From: Streptomyces sp. MJM8645
GTDB lineage: Bacteria > Actinomycetota > Actinomycetes > Streptomycetales > Streptomycetaceae
Assembly (NCBI RefSeq): GCF_001625365.1
Contig: NZ_LJJF01000001.1
Coordinates: 5,822,501 to 5,886,500 of the forward strand
Length of the DNA stretch: 64,000 bases
Reading direction: 5' to 3'
Made by a program: the position numbers and the translations under genes. A model generated the notes under the pieces. The model had not been told where the DNA came from. It made no database searches and worked only from the letters and a program-made list of their open reading frames with translations. This document shows positions 1 to 6,890 of the stretch, piece after piece (the stretch's first letter is position 1; the number at the start of each line of letters is the position of its first letter).

Positions 1-1
1 C

Positions 2-241
2 GAGGGCCTGCGTCAGGAGTCCGCCGGTGACGTCCGGGTCACCCTGGTCTCGCCGGGTGTCACGGAGTCCGAACTCGCCGACGGCATCGCGGACCCGGCC
101 GCCCGGGCGGCCATGCGGACGTACCGCGCCGTGGCCCTGCCGGCGTCCGCGATCGCGGACGCCGTCGCCTACGCAATCTCCCAGCCGCCGTACGTCGACG
201 TGAACGAGATCGTCGTTCGACCTGCGGCGAGCGCCCAGTGA
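2..241 (+). CDS. SDR family oxidoreductase, C-terminal end (partial)
   Basis: About 79 codons of an open frame enter from the left edge and stop at TGA 239-241. The segment VTLVSPGVTESEL matches the short-chain dehydrogenase stretch after the catalytic Tyr/Lys, where a PG motif starts the substrate loop. The end DVNEIVVRPAASAQ fits the 'class C' SDR C-terminus, usually written as 'NEI(v/l)irPt'. The Rossmann fold and active site lie outside the window, so the substrate is unknown. It overlaps the next gene by GTGA, so the two are probably co-translated. Confidence 0.75.
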   Translation, partial: EGLRQESAGDVRVTLVSPGVTESELADGIADPAARAAMRTYRAVALPASAIADAVAYAISQPPYVDVNEIVVRPAASAQ

Positions 242-732
242 CGGAAGGAACCGGAATGCTGCACACCCCCGCTTTCGACGACCTGGCGCGCAGAGTACGT
301 GACCTGGAGGACCGGGACGCCCTGCACGCCCTCATGATCCGCGGCTGGCGGGCACTGGACCGCAAGGACTGGCGGACCTGGTCCGCCTGTTGGGCCGAGG
401 ACGCCGTGCTGGAGTTCGGGCCCTGGCAGCGAACCCAGGGGAGGGAGGCCATCCGCGCGAAGGTGGAGGAGGCCGAGTCGGCCTACACGAGCATCCAGCA
501 CCACATCCTCAACATGCACGTGGACGTGGCGGGCGACCGGGCGACCGGCATCGGGTACATGTGGTTCGTCGCCGTCACCGCTCCGGGGAGGACCTCTGCC
601 CCCTACTCCATGGGCGGTCCCTACGACTGGGAGTTCCGCCGTGACGGGGACGGATGGCTCTTGGCCCGGCAGCGGCTCGGGGTCTTGTGGACCGACGGCG
701 AGGACACCCTGCGAGCCTTCGAACCGGAGTGA
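238..732 (+). CDS. SnoaL-like / NTF2-fold protein
   Basis: 164 aa, read from the GTG that overlaps the stop of the upstream SDR gene. The order is an N-terminal helix (RVRDLEDRDALHALM), then RGWRALDRKDWRTWSACWAEDAVLEF, the usual start of SnoaL_4/nuclear-transport-factor-2-like domains, then FGPWQRTQGREAI and a mixed beta half ending in WEFRRDGDGWLLARQRL. These are small cone-shaped proteins that bind or convert hydrophobic ligands (ketosteroid-isomerase fold). Catalytic residues cannot be assigned from sequence. Coupling to an SDR suggests a shared small-molecule oxidation or isomerisation step. The family call is firm and the substrate is unknown. Confidence 0.75.
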   Translation: MTEGTGMLHTPAFDDLARRVRDLEDRDALHALMIRGWRALDRKDWRTWSACWAEDAVLEFGPWQRTQGREAIRAKVEEAESAYTSIQHHILNMHVDVAGDRATGIGYMWFVAVTAPGRTSAPYSMGGPYDWEFRRDGDGWLLARQRLGVLWTDGEDTLRAFEPE

Positions 733-765
733 CCGGAGTGACCGGAGTGACCGGAACTATGCTGA

Positions 766-1062
766 TCAGGCCTCGGCGGTGGCGGCGAAGGCGACGAACG
801 CCTGCCAGGCGGCGGGGGTGAAGGTGTGGTGGGGGCCGGAGGCGTCCTTGGAGTCGCGGACGAGGACGGCCTCGGTCGTCTCGGCGACCTCGATGCACTG
901 GCCGCCCTCGTTGCTGCTGTGACTGCTCTTGTGCCAGGCGACCTCGACGCAAGCACCGCCTTCGTTGCTGCTGTGGCTGCTCTTGAACCAGGCGATCTCG
1001 ATGCAGGCGGTGCCCTCATTGCTGCTGTGGCTGCTCTTGAACCAGACGAGTTCGCTGCTCAC
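766..1062 (-). CDS. DUF397 protein with a triplicated N-terminal module
   Basis: 98 aa. The start is GTG 1062, with GGGGGAG about 5 nt upstream. DUF397 proteins are normally 60-80 aa and contain one WxKSSxSxxxGxxCVEV module followed by VRDSKxxxGP and a tail. Here the 18-residue module occurs three times in tandem (WFKSSHSSNEGTACIEIA, WFKSSHSSNEGGACVEVA, WHKSSHSSNEGGQCIEVA), and then comes one normal C-terminal half (VLVRDSKDASGPHHTF, AWQAFVAFAATAEA). In streptomycetes DUF397 proteins accompany XRE-DUF5753 regulators and are thought to act as their small partners. It lies downstream of the neighbouring DUF397 and XRE genes on the same strand. The 54-bp repeats point to a recent internal duplication. 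Confidence 0.85.
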   Translation of the reverse strand: MSSELVWFKSSHSSNEGTACIEIAWFKSSHSSNEGGACVEVAWHKSSHSSNEGGQCIEVAETTEAVLVRDSKDASGPHHTFTPAAWQAFVAFAATAEA

Positions 1063-1154
1063 TGCTCCCCCTAAATCCGGGATGGCGCGGTCAGCTTGAC
1101 GGTACGCCAACGGCCCGCCGCCCGGTAGGCGGTGGGCCGTTGGGAGGACGTTGA

Positions 1155-1343
1155 TCAGACCTCGGCGGTCGCGGCGAATGCCACGAACGCCTGCCAGGTG
1201 GCCGGCTCGAAGGCCAGCTGCGGGCCGCTCTTGTCCTTGGAGTCGCGCACGTGGATGACGCCGGTTGTCTCGGCGACCTCGACGCAAGCTCCACCCTCGT
1301 TGCCGCTGTAGCTGCTCTTGAACCATGCCAGCTCGGTGCTCAT
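1155..1343 (-). CDS. DUF397 domain-containing protein
   Basis: 62 aa, ATG 1341-1343, overlapping the stop codon of the upstream XRE regulator (ATGA). It has the normal single-module layout: ELAWFKSSYSGNEGGACVEV, then IHVRDSKDKSGP, then a tail ending WQAFVAFAATAEV. The tail is nearly identical to that of the triplicated paralogue at 766-1062, so the two arose by gene duplication. DUF397 proteins are known as partners of XRE-DUF5753 regulators in bld-type developmental loci. A specific target is not visible here. Confidence 0.9.
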   Translation of the reverse strand: MSTELAWFKSSYSGNEGGACVEVAETTGVIHVRDSKDKSGPQLAFEPATWQAFVAFAATAEV

Positions 1344-2218
1344 CGTTCTCCCAGGATCTTCTCGATCAAGGCCAGGGACTCCTCGGGACCAAGGGCCTGC
1401 GCCCTGAGGATGTTGTAGCGCGCGTTCATGATCCGGACTTCCTCCGGGTCGGCGATCAGCCTACTGCTCGTCTGTACCTCGATGTAGGCGTGCTGAGGCC
1501 GACCCTTTGGTGCGATCAGAATGAACGGCCCGCCCATTCCGGCGTGCTCGGCTCTGTCCAGGGGCAGCACCTGGATGACCATGCCGCGGGTCCGCCCGAT
1601 CTCCAGGAGTCGGCGGAGCTGGGCTGCATGCACGTCCCACCCTCCCAGGGGTCTGCGCAGCACGCTCTCGTCGATCACCCAGCTGAACATCCCCCGGGGC
1701 CACCGGGTCAGTACCTCCTGGCGCGCCATTCGCGCGGCGACCCGCATCTCGATCACCTCTTCTGACAAGGGGGGCTGCCTCATCGCATAGACAGCTCGGG
1801 CGTGCTCTTCGGTCTGGAGCAGCCCAGGGATGTCGAGCGTGGCGAAGTCATGGGACTCGATTGAGTCGACCTCCAGGGTTGCGTAGCCACGAAACCAGGC
1901 CGGGTGCCGCAGCCGCGCCTTGGCCCGCGCCCGCATCACGTCGTCCTTCGTGATGGCCAACAGGCCGCCGGCGTTGAGGACTTTGTCCGCCGCCACCAGG
2001 AACTCCGGCTGCGGGGTGCGCTTTCCGCGCTCGACCGCGCCGATCAAGTGCTCTCCGTAGCCGACGCGTTCGCCGAGTTCCTTCTGCGTCATCCCGGCCC
2101 GCTCCCTCAGGAGCTTGATCTGCTTCCCGATGGCGCGGAAGAAGTCCGACACCTCGCTCAGGTCCTCCTGCAGTTCCGTGCGAACGTCGTCCGACTCGAT
2201 GTTGCGTCCTGCGCCCAT
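1340..2218 (-). CDS. XRE-family regulator with DUF5753 domain
   Basis: 292 aa from ATG 2218 (MGAGRNIESDD), which has a weak GGGGTGG upstream. Residues of roughly 20-80 form the Cro/CI-type helix-turn-helix (QIKLLRERAGMTQKELGERV, then GYGEHLIGAVERGKRTPQPE). The remainder is DUF5753, recognised by FRGYATLEVDSIESHDF, IPGLLQTEEHARAVY, and LLEIGRTRGMVIQVLPL followed by AGMGGPFILI. Such regulators work with DUF397 partners and an RsbW-like ATPase in Streptomyces development and antibiotic control. It is translationally coupled to DUF397 downstream and faces the ATPase gene at 2338 across a 119-bp promoter gap. An in-frame upstream ATG at 2302 lacks a ribosome site. Confidence 0.93.
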   Translation of the reverse strand: MGAGRNIESDDVRTELQEDLSEVSDFFRAIGKQIKLLRERAGMTQKELGERVGYGEHLIGAVERGKRTPQPEFLVAADKVLNAGGLLAITKDDVMRARAKARLRHPAWFRGYATLEVDSIESHDFATLDIPGLLQTEEHARAVYAMRQPPLSEEVIEMRVAARMARQEVLTRWPRGMFSWVIDESVLRRPLGGWDVHAAQLRRLLEIGRTRGMVIQVLPLDRAEHAGMGGPFILIAPKGRPQHAYIEVQTSSRLIADPEEVRIMNARYNILRAQALGPEESLALIEKILGER

Positions 2219-2337
2219 CGCGACCACCCCGTTAGTGATTCGGCCACACGAACAAAAGCTGTCCGCACCCGGACAGGCACTCTCCGTACTCCCCGGATGC
2301 ATGGTCAGCGTACGTCCGCGCCGTCACGATTTTTTCC

Positions 2338-2799
2338 ATGACGACCGACATCCCCCTCGACAGCCCCCGCCGTCACACCATCACCCTCGCCGCCACCCCC
2401 AAGGGCGCCGCCATCTGCCGGCGCATCACCAGGCGTCAACTGACCACCTGGGGGCTGAACTTGTCCCACACCGAGCCGTACTACTCGGCGCTCCTGATCG
2501 TCGCGGAGCTCGCCGCTAACGCGACTACCCATGGCCGCGTTCCGGGGCGCGGCTTCGAGCTTCACCTCTGTCTCACCACCACCGTGCGCCGGGGCACAAC
2601 CTTGCGCATCGAGATCTCGGACTGCCGGGGCGACCGCTTCCCGGCTCTGCCCGCCGTCCTCGCCCCCAACTCCCAGTCCGGGCGCGGCCTCACCCTCATC
2701 GACGCCCTCGCCGACCGCTGGGGCACCATCCCCCGCCACCCGAACGCCAAGACCGTCTGGGCCGAGCTCGACCTCCCCATCGCCCCCGATGCGTCCTGA
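2338..2799 (+). CDS. ATP-binding protein, RsbW/SpoIIAB-like anti-sigma-type HATPase
   Basis: 153 aa. It carries a GHKL ATPase fold with N-box ELAANATTHG (near residue 61) and a late G-box SGRGLTLIDALADRWG, but it has no dimerisation/phosphoacceptor domain, as in serine-kinase anti-sigma factors. Streptomyces encodes dozens of these stand-alone ATPases beside XRE-DUF5753/DUF397 genes, the arrangement seen here. The family role would be binding or phosphorylating a partner protein. No sigma factor is next to it, and the target is not visible. Confidence 0.88.
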   Translation: MTTDIPLDSPRRHTITLAATPKGAAICRRITRRQLTTWGLNLSHTEPYYSALLIVAELAANATTHGRVPGRGFELHLCLTTTVRRGTTLRIEISDCRGDRFPALPAVLAPNSQSGRGLTLIDALADRWGTIPRHPNAKTVWAELDLPIAPDAS

Positions 2800-3658
2800 A
2801 CCCCGCCATAGCCCGGGCAGCGCGACGCTCTGCACCCTCCTCCCGTTCGCCCTCCTCCTCGCGCTTCTCGCCTGGATCCACCCCCTCACCGCGCACCACC
2901 CCCCGAACCGCCACCCCCGCCCCGTCGCCACCTCCACCCCAACCACCCCGTAAAGCAAGAGGAGTGGGAAGTCGGCCCCGCCGACTTCCCACTCCCCGGG
3001 TTTGTTCCGCCGCCTGGGCGAGCAGGGCCAGCCAGACACCGACCAGGAGCAGGTGGATCCGCTGCGGGATGCCCTGACCGCCGGGGTGGCCGAGCAGCGG
3101 GCCGACGGTGGCGATCGCCGCGGCCATCGCGGCGGGCAGCAGCCAGGGGCCCCAGCGACTGATCGACGCGAGTTCTGGCGCGCGGTCTCCGCTGCGGCGG
3201 GCCGCGAGGATGAGCAGTGCCATCGCCAGGAAGAGGAACAGGTGCACTAGCGCGCTGGTCAGGGTGTGCAAGGGATGGACTGCCTCGCAGTCGGGTTCCA
3301 CCGACGGTGCGCAGCTCATCGGCAGCGCGACGTCGGCGAGCGAGCACATGCCGAAGCCGGCCATGGCCCACCAGCCGCCTGGCCTTCCGGCGGACGGTCG
3401 GGCCACGAACAGTGCGGCAGCGGTGACCAGCGTCGCCGTAACCACCTCGATCGAGGCAAACAAGTGGCGGAACGGCTGGTCGGCGGCGTAGAGCTCACTG
3501 ACGTAGGAGTTGGCCGGGTCGATCCCGGTCGGCAGCAGGAACTCCAGGACCCAGTCGTTGTACGTGATCGCCGCCGCCCACAGCAGAACGCGGGGCGCAG
3601 CCCAACGGCGTGCACTCGGCGCGTCGGCCGTGTCGGGTGGTCCAGGGTGCTGGTCCAT
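2696..3658 (-). CDS. DUF998 integral membrane protein, reading frame open through the terminator
   Basis: Start ATG 3658 (MDQHPGPPDTADAPS). DUF998 signatures are clear: ITYNDWVLEFLLPTGIDPA then NSYVSELYAADQPFRHLF after the first membrane span, several further helices (VVTATLVTAAALFVA, FFLFLAMALLILAA-like, WLLPAAMAAAIATVGPLLG) and a last helix IHLLLVGVWLALLAQAAEQT, which ends near 3005. The domain is complete by there, about 218 aa. No stop codon follows in this frame: it runs through the hairpin at 2961-2995 and across the opposite genes to a stop at 2696, adding about 100 Arg/Gly-rich residues that are probably not biological. A lost stop codon or a sequence error is likely. The function of DUF998 is unknown. 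Confidence 0.7.
   Translation of the reverse strand: MDQHPGPPDTADAPSARRWAAPRVLLWAAAITYNDWVLEFLLPTGIDPANSYVSELYAADQPFRHLFASIEVVTATLVTAAALFVARPSAGRPGGWWAMAGFGMCSLADVALPMSCAPSVEPDCEAVHPLHTLTSALVHLFLFLAMALLILAARRSGDRAPELASISRWGPWLLPAAMAAAIATVGPLLGHPGGQGIPQRIHLLLVGVWLALLAQAAEQTRGVGSRRGRLPTPLALRGGWGGGGDGAGVAVRGVVRGEGVDPGEKREEEGEREEGAERRAARAMAGFRTHRGRWGGRARPRRSWRSGGGGWCPSGRRGRR
2789..2953 (+). CDS. possible small single-span membrane peptide
   Basis: 54 codons from an ATG inside the 3' end of the ATPase gene (11-nt overlap), ending 8 nt before the hairpin at 2961. Residues around 15-34 (LCTLLPFALLLALLAWIH) would form one transmembrane helix, followed by a Pro/His-rich tail. There is no clear ribosome site, the composition is simple, and the long DUF998 frame runs antisense through it. 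It could be chance. I do not recognise a family. Confidence 0.3.
   Translation: MRPEPRHSPGSATLCTLLPFALLLALLAWIHPLTAHHPPNRHPRPVATSTPTTP
2961..2995. terminator. bidirectional hairpin terminator, copy 1 of a repeated hairpin
   Basis: A perfect 16-bp stem (arms 2961-2976 and 2980-2995) encloses a CCC loop. It lies between the + strand ATPase region and the - strand DUF998 gene. The same stem sequence (GGAGTGGGAAGTCGG and its complement) occurs again at 5334-5368. Streptomyces terminators often lack a U-tract, as here. Confidence 0.8.
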
Positions 3659-3693
3659 GCCGCTCCGGGGTACGGGCGGTCGGCTAGGTTGCG

Positions 3694-3735
3694 CCGGACC
3701 GCAGTGGCAGTTGACCGGACCACAGTGGCAGTTGA
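3694..3735. repeat. tandem 21-bp direct repeat (candidate operator)
   Basis: Two adjacent 21-bp units, 3694-3714 and 3715-3735, differ at a single base (G/A at unit position 8). Each contains CAGTGGCAGTTGA. A 21-bp period equals two helical turns, so a dimeric regulator could bind both on one DNA face. The position upstream of the - strand DUF998 gene supports a regulatory role. The regulator is unknown. Confidence 0.5.
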
Positions 3736-3985
3736 GCAGCGTTCCGAACGTGGGGACGCTACAGCGAACGGGGGGACTTGCCGGGGTAAGTCCAGCCTGC
3801 GGGTGGCCCCGGCAGAGCCAAGCTGACGGCGTGGGGCAGAGAGTTCCTCGTGATCGTGCACACATGAAGTGCGGTGCCTACATCGTGGACGGGTCGGATC
3901 AACTGAGACAGCGGTAGGCATCCGTTCGGGCCGCGCCCGGCCAGTACCTCCTGCTCGACTCCGCCGGGGCTTGTCGTAGGCCGAT

Positions 3986-4002
3986 GTAACTATTACAGTT
4001 AC
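3986..4002. promoter_or_regulatory. GTAAC-N7-GTTAC palindrome, candidate Rrf2 operator (autoregulatory)
   Basis: A 17-bp inverted repeat with arms GTAACT and AGTTAC around ATTAC. It lies 17 bp upstream of the Rrf2-family start. The same ATGTAAC-N7-GTTACG pattern recurs at 4519-4535 before the SDR gene. Dimeric Rrf2 proteins bind such dyads. Confidence 0.7.
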
Positions 4003-4018
4003 GACATGGAGAGGGGTG

Positions 4019-4459
4019 ATGGGCGGCATGAGCGCGAACAGTAGGTTGACCGTCGCCGCGCACGCCCTGACCTGGATCGGGCTGTACCAGCGCCGTGGCC
4101 ACGAAGTCGCCACCTCCGAGCAGATCGCGACGAGCGTCAACACCAACCCGGTGGTGATCCGCCGCCTGCTGGCCCAGCTGCGCAAGGCGGGCCTGGTCGA
4201 CTCGCGAAGGGGTGCCGGGGCCGGCTGGACGCTGTCGCGGGACCTGTCGGCGATCACCCTGCTCGACGTCTACGAGGCGGTGGAGCCGGGGCCGATCTTC
4301 GCCCTGCACCCCGCCACGCCCGACTCCGAGTGCGTCGTGGGTCACGGCATCGCTCCGGTGATGGCGGCCGTCTACGGCGGGATCGAGGTCACCCTCCGCC
4401 GGGAGTTGGCGGGGACCACGCTGGAGGATGTGCTGCGCGACGTGCTGAAGGCCGCCTAG
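4019..4459 (+). CDS. Rrf2-family transcriptional regulator
   Basis: 146 aa. The start is ATG 4019 with GGAGAGG about 4 nt upstream; GTG 4016 and ATG 4028 are alternatives. The winged helix is typical: SRLTVAAHALTWIGLY, then EVATSEQIATSVNTNPVVIRR, LLAQLRKAGLVDSRRGAGAG and WTLSRDLSAITLLDVYEAVE. Iron-sulphur Rrf2 sensors (IscR, NsrR, RsrR) carry three clustered cysteines; this protein has only one (SECVVGHG), so a cluster is unlikely. It belongs to the YwnA-like group that senses by other means. It probably represses itself and the SDR gene 97 bp downstream, because both carry the same palindrome. Confidence 0.9.
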   Translation: MGGMSANSRLTVAAHALTWIGLYQRRGHEVATSEQIATSVNTNPVVIRRLLAQLRKAGLVDSRRGAGAGWTLSRDLSAITLLDVYEAVEPGPIFALHPATPDSECVVGHGIAPVMAAVYGGIEVTLRRELAGTTLEDVLRDVLKAA

Positions 4460-4518
4460 CCTCGGCCGTGGCAGTGCTTCCTGTGCCGCTTCCCGCGCCG
4501 CTTTTTGTGCCCAGAAAT

Positions 4519-4535
4519 GTAACAAGAATAGTTAC
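4519..4535. promoter_or_regulatory. GTAAC-N7-GTTAC palindrome, candidate Rrf2 operator before the SDR gene
   Basis: Arms GTAAC and GTTAC with the 7-nt spacer AAGAATA, 21 bp upstream of the SDR start at 4556. The flanks (AT before, G after) match the site at 3986-4002. This is one of the few AT-rich patches in the area. Confidence 0.7.
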
Positions 4536-4555
4536 GTCAAGATTCGGAGAATCTC

Positions 4556-5293
4556 ATGGGACAGCTGGACAACAAGACCGCCCTCGTCACCGGCGCCTCC
4601 ACCGGCATCGGCCTGGCCATCGCCCGCCGCTTCGCGGCCGAGGGGGCGACCGTCTACCTCACCGGTCGCCGCGAGGCCGAACTGGCCGCCGCCGTCGAGC
4701 AGGTCGGCAGCCGGGGCATCGGCGTCCGGGGCGACGTGTCGAAGCTCGACGACCTCGACCGGCTCTTCGCCGAGATCACCGAACGCAGCGGCCGGCTCGA
4801 CATCGTCGTGGCCAACGCCGGCCTCGGGGACTTCGGCCTGCTCGGCGAGATCACCGAGGAGGAGTACGACCACACCACCTCCGTGAACCTCAAGGGCACG
4901 GTCTTCACCGTGCAGAAGGCGCTCCCGCTGCTGTCGGCCGGCGCCTCGGTGATCCTGCTCTCGTCCAGCGCGGCCCTGCGCGGCGTCCCGGGCCTGGGCG
5001 TCTACGCCGCCACCAAGGCCGCGATCCGCAGCCTCGCCCGCACCTGGGCCACCGAACTCGCCGGCCGGGGCATCCGGGTCAACGCCCTCACCCCGGGCCC
5101 GGTCGCGACCCCCGGGGCCGACGAGCTGCGGGCGGCGTACCCCCAGGTCGATCAGGCCGTCGCCACGACCCCGCTCGGCCGCATCGGCCGACCCGAGGAG
5201 GTCGCCGCCACCGCCCTCTACCTGGCCGGGGACCAGAGCTCCTTCACCACCGGCGCGGAACTGTTCGTCGACGGCGGCGTCACCCAGCTCTAG
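4556..5293 (+). CDS. SDR family NAD(P)-dependent oxidoreductase
   Basis: 245 aa classical short-chain dehydrogenase. The cofactor motif is TGASTGIG (residues about 13-20), the NAG motif is VVANAGLGD, the catalytic Ser lies in VILLSSSAALRG, the Tyr/Lys pair is YAATK, and a PG motif follows in LTPGPVATPG. The C-terminus ELFVDGGVTQL is the usual dimer-interface end. TGRRE after strand 2 suggests NADP preference. The gene sits directly behind an Rrf2 regulator with a shared operator, so it is probably induced by whatever that regulator senses. The substrate is unknown. Confidence 0.92.
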   Translation: MGQLDNKTALVTGASTGIGLAIARRFAAEGATVYLTGRREAELAAAVEQVGSRGIGVRGDVSKLDDLDRLFAEITERSGRLDIVVANAGLGDFGLLGEITEEEYDHTTSVNLKGTVFTVQKALPLLSAGASVILLSSSAALRGVPGLGVYAATKAAIRSLARTWATELAGRGIRVNALTPGPVATPGADELRAAYPQVDQAVATTPLGRIGRPEEVAATALYLAGDQSSFTTGAELFVDGGVTQL

Positions 5294-5333
5294 GGGTTTC
5301 ACCTCGGGGCAGAACCTGAGCGGAGTGGAAAGC

Positions 5334-5368
5334 GGAGTGGGAAGTCGGACCCGCCGACTTCCCACTCC
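5334..5368. terminator. bidirectional hairpin terminator, copy 2 of a repeated hairpin
   Basis: A perfect 15-bp stem (5334-5348 and 5354-5368) with loop ACCCG, between the convergent SDR and serine hydrolase genes. The arm sequence is identical to the hairpin at 2961-2995; only the loop region differs. Confidence 0.85.
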
Positions 5369-5383
5369 CTCACCGGACTTCGG

Positions 5384-6604
5384 TCAGCGGCACAGGGCCG
5401 TGTCCACGACGTTCTCGACGTGCTCCGAGCCGGCGGCGTCCGGCGGGACGGTGGTCACCGCGATGTTGACGGCGCGGCCGTCGTCCGTCGCCCCGCCCCG
5501 GGTCTCGTAGCCGGGGATGTCGCCGCCGTGGCCCCAGTAGACGCCGCCGCAGGACAGCGGCCGGCTGATGAGCCCCAGGCCGTAGGCGGCGCCGCTGTCG
5601 CCGATGGGGACGGTGGTGCGCATCTGGGCGAGCTGGGCCGGTTGCAGGAGGCGGCCGCCGAGGAGGGCGGTGAAGAACTGGTTGACGTCGGAGTTGGTGG
5701 AGATCATCTGGCCCGCCGCCCCGCCCGCGGAGGGGTCCATCTCGGTGAAGTCGATCAGGTGCCCGTCGGCCGCGTCCTTGCGGTAGCCCTGGGGGTGGGC
5801 CTCGCGGATGGTCCGGTCGCCCTGGGCGGGGTAGTAGGTGTGCCGCAGGCCGAGGGGCTTGATGATGCGCTGGTCGATCTGCTCGGCGATGGGGCGGCCG
5901 GTGACCTTCTGGACGACCAGGCCGGCGAGCACGTAGTTGGTGCTGCTGTACTTGAAGCTCGCCCCCGGGGCGAAGTCGGCCTTGTGCTGGAAGGCGATGT
6001 CCAGCAGGTCGCGCGGCTCGAAGTACCGGTGCTGGAGGGAGGGTTCGTCGAGGTCTCCCTCGTAGTCCGGGAGCCCGCTGGTGTGCTGGAGGAGCTGGCG
6101 GACCGTGATGTGGCGCCCGTCGATGCCGTCGCCGCGGACCAGGCCCGGGAGGTAGGTCTCGACGGGCTCGTCGAGGCCGATCTTCCCCTCGCCGACCAGC
6201 TGCAGCACGACCACCGCCGTGAACGTCTTGGTGTTGCTGCCGATCCGCACCTGGCCGTCGACCGGCACCTTCGCGCGGGTGGTGACGTCGCCGACCCCCG
6301 CGGTGTAGGTGCGGGTGCGGCCGTCACGGCTCTGGACGCTGGCCAGCGCGGCGGGCAGGCCGTCGTCGCGGACCAGCGCGTTCAGCCCCTGCTGGACGCT
6401 GTCCGGGCGGGGGGCGGCGGCGGCCGTGGACGGCGCCAGGGCGGTGCCCGCGGTCATGACGCCGACGGCCACCGCGGCCGCCGCCGCCACGACGACCCCG
6501 CGCCGACCGGCCTGCGGGCGCCGGAAGGAAAGCCCGGAGGAAAGCCGGGACGAACGCCAGGAGGAAGGTCGGGAGGAAAGCGGCTGCCACATCTGCTCAC
6601 GCAC
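5384..6604 (-). CDS. secreted serine hydrolase, beta-lactamase/DD-carboxypeptidase-like
   Basis: 406 aa from GTG 6604, with GGAG 8 nt upstream; ATG 6592 is an alternative start. The N-terminus has an Arg-rich stretch, then a hydrophobic core (GVVVAAAAAVAVGVMTAG) and an AAAAA-type signal-peptidase region. The class C/PBP4* fold is shown by the nucleophile motif SNTK with Lys three after Ser (GSNTKTFTA), the Tyr motif YSSTN (FKYSSTNYVLAGL) and HGGDIPGYE, which replaces KTG as in the D-aminopeptidase/EstB/PBP4* group. Exported enzymes of this family cleave D-amino-acid peptides, beta-lactams or esters; which applies cannot be told here. It stands alone and converges on the SDR gene. Confidence 0.9.
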   Translation of the reverse strand: MREQMWQPLSSRPSSWRSSRLSSGLSFRRPQAGRRGVVVAAAAAVAVGVMTAGTALAPSTAAAAPRPDSVQQGLNALVRDDGLPAALASVQSRDGRTRTYTAGVGDVTTRAKVPVDGQVRIGSNTKTFTAVVVLQLVGEGKIGLDEPVETYLPGLVRGDGIDGRHITVRQLLQHTSGLPDYEGDLDEPSLQHRYFEPRDLLDIAFQHKADFAPGASFKYSSTNYVLAGLVVQKVTGRPIAEQIDQRIIKPLGLRHTYYPAQGDRTIREAHPQGYRKDAADGHLIDFTEMDPSAGGAAGQMISTNSDVNQFFTALLGGRLLQPAQLAQMRTTVPIGDSGAAYGLGLISRPLSCGGVYWGHGGDIPGYETRGGATDDGRAVNIAVTTVPPDAAGSEHVENVVDTALCR

Positions 6605-6729
6605 GAGTCAACTCCGGTGCAATCAAGGGGAGGCCGGGAAGTCCTCCCCGGCTGTGATCGCCAGTCTGCTCGGGCGGCCCGTTGATGACCTCCCTCGACC
6701 GGGGGAGCACTTTCTCCCACGTTTCCGCG

Positions 6730-6857
6730 ATGCGCACCGACCGCCCCGCACGCTGACCGCCCCGCACGCTGACCGTCCCGCACGCTGACCGTCCCGCACG
6801 CTGACCGTCCCGCACGCTGACCGTCCCGCACGCCGACCGCCCCGCGCACCGACGCGG
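6730..6857. repeat. 16-bp tandem repeat array (minisatellite)
   Basis: Consensus CCGCACGCTGACCGTC. Six near-perfect head-to-tail units fill 6746-6841 (four of them identical, units 2-5), with one degenerate unit on each side. There are no spacers, so it is not CRISPR. It lies between the hairpin terminator and the serine-hydrolase promoter. Confidence 0.85.
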
Positions 6858-6890
6858 GGCCGGCCCGCCGGGGGAGCGGGCCGGCCCCGC
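6854..6890. terminator. hairpin terminator of the sigma factor operon
   Basis: A perfect 15-bp, all-GC stem (6854-6868 and 6876-6890) with a 7-nt loop, 70 bp beyond the stop codon of the - strand gene 6961-7905. It should end the sigma factor/partner transcript. Confidence 0.8.

Larger units (their letters stand above)
3659..4018. other. intergenic region between DUF998 and Rrf2 genes
   Basis: 360 bp without a convincing gene. It holds the tandem 21-bp repeat at 3694-3735, which is 36-77 bp upstream of the DUF998 start and in position to act on its promoter, and the Rrf2-type palindrome at 3986-4002. The middle (3740-3980) shows nothing I can name. Confidence 0.6.

Noticed and set aside
6730..6857. 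CRISPR array
   Set aside because: Units are 16 bp and directly adjacent, with no unique spacers and no cas genes nearby.
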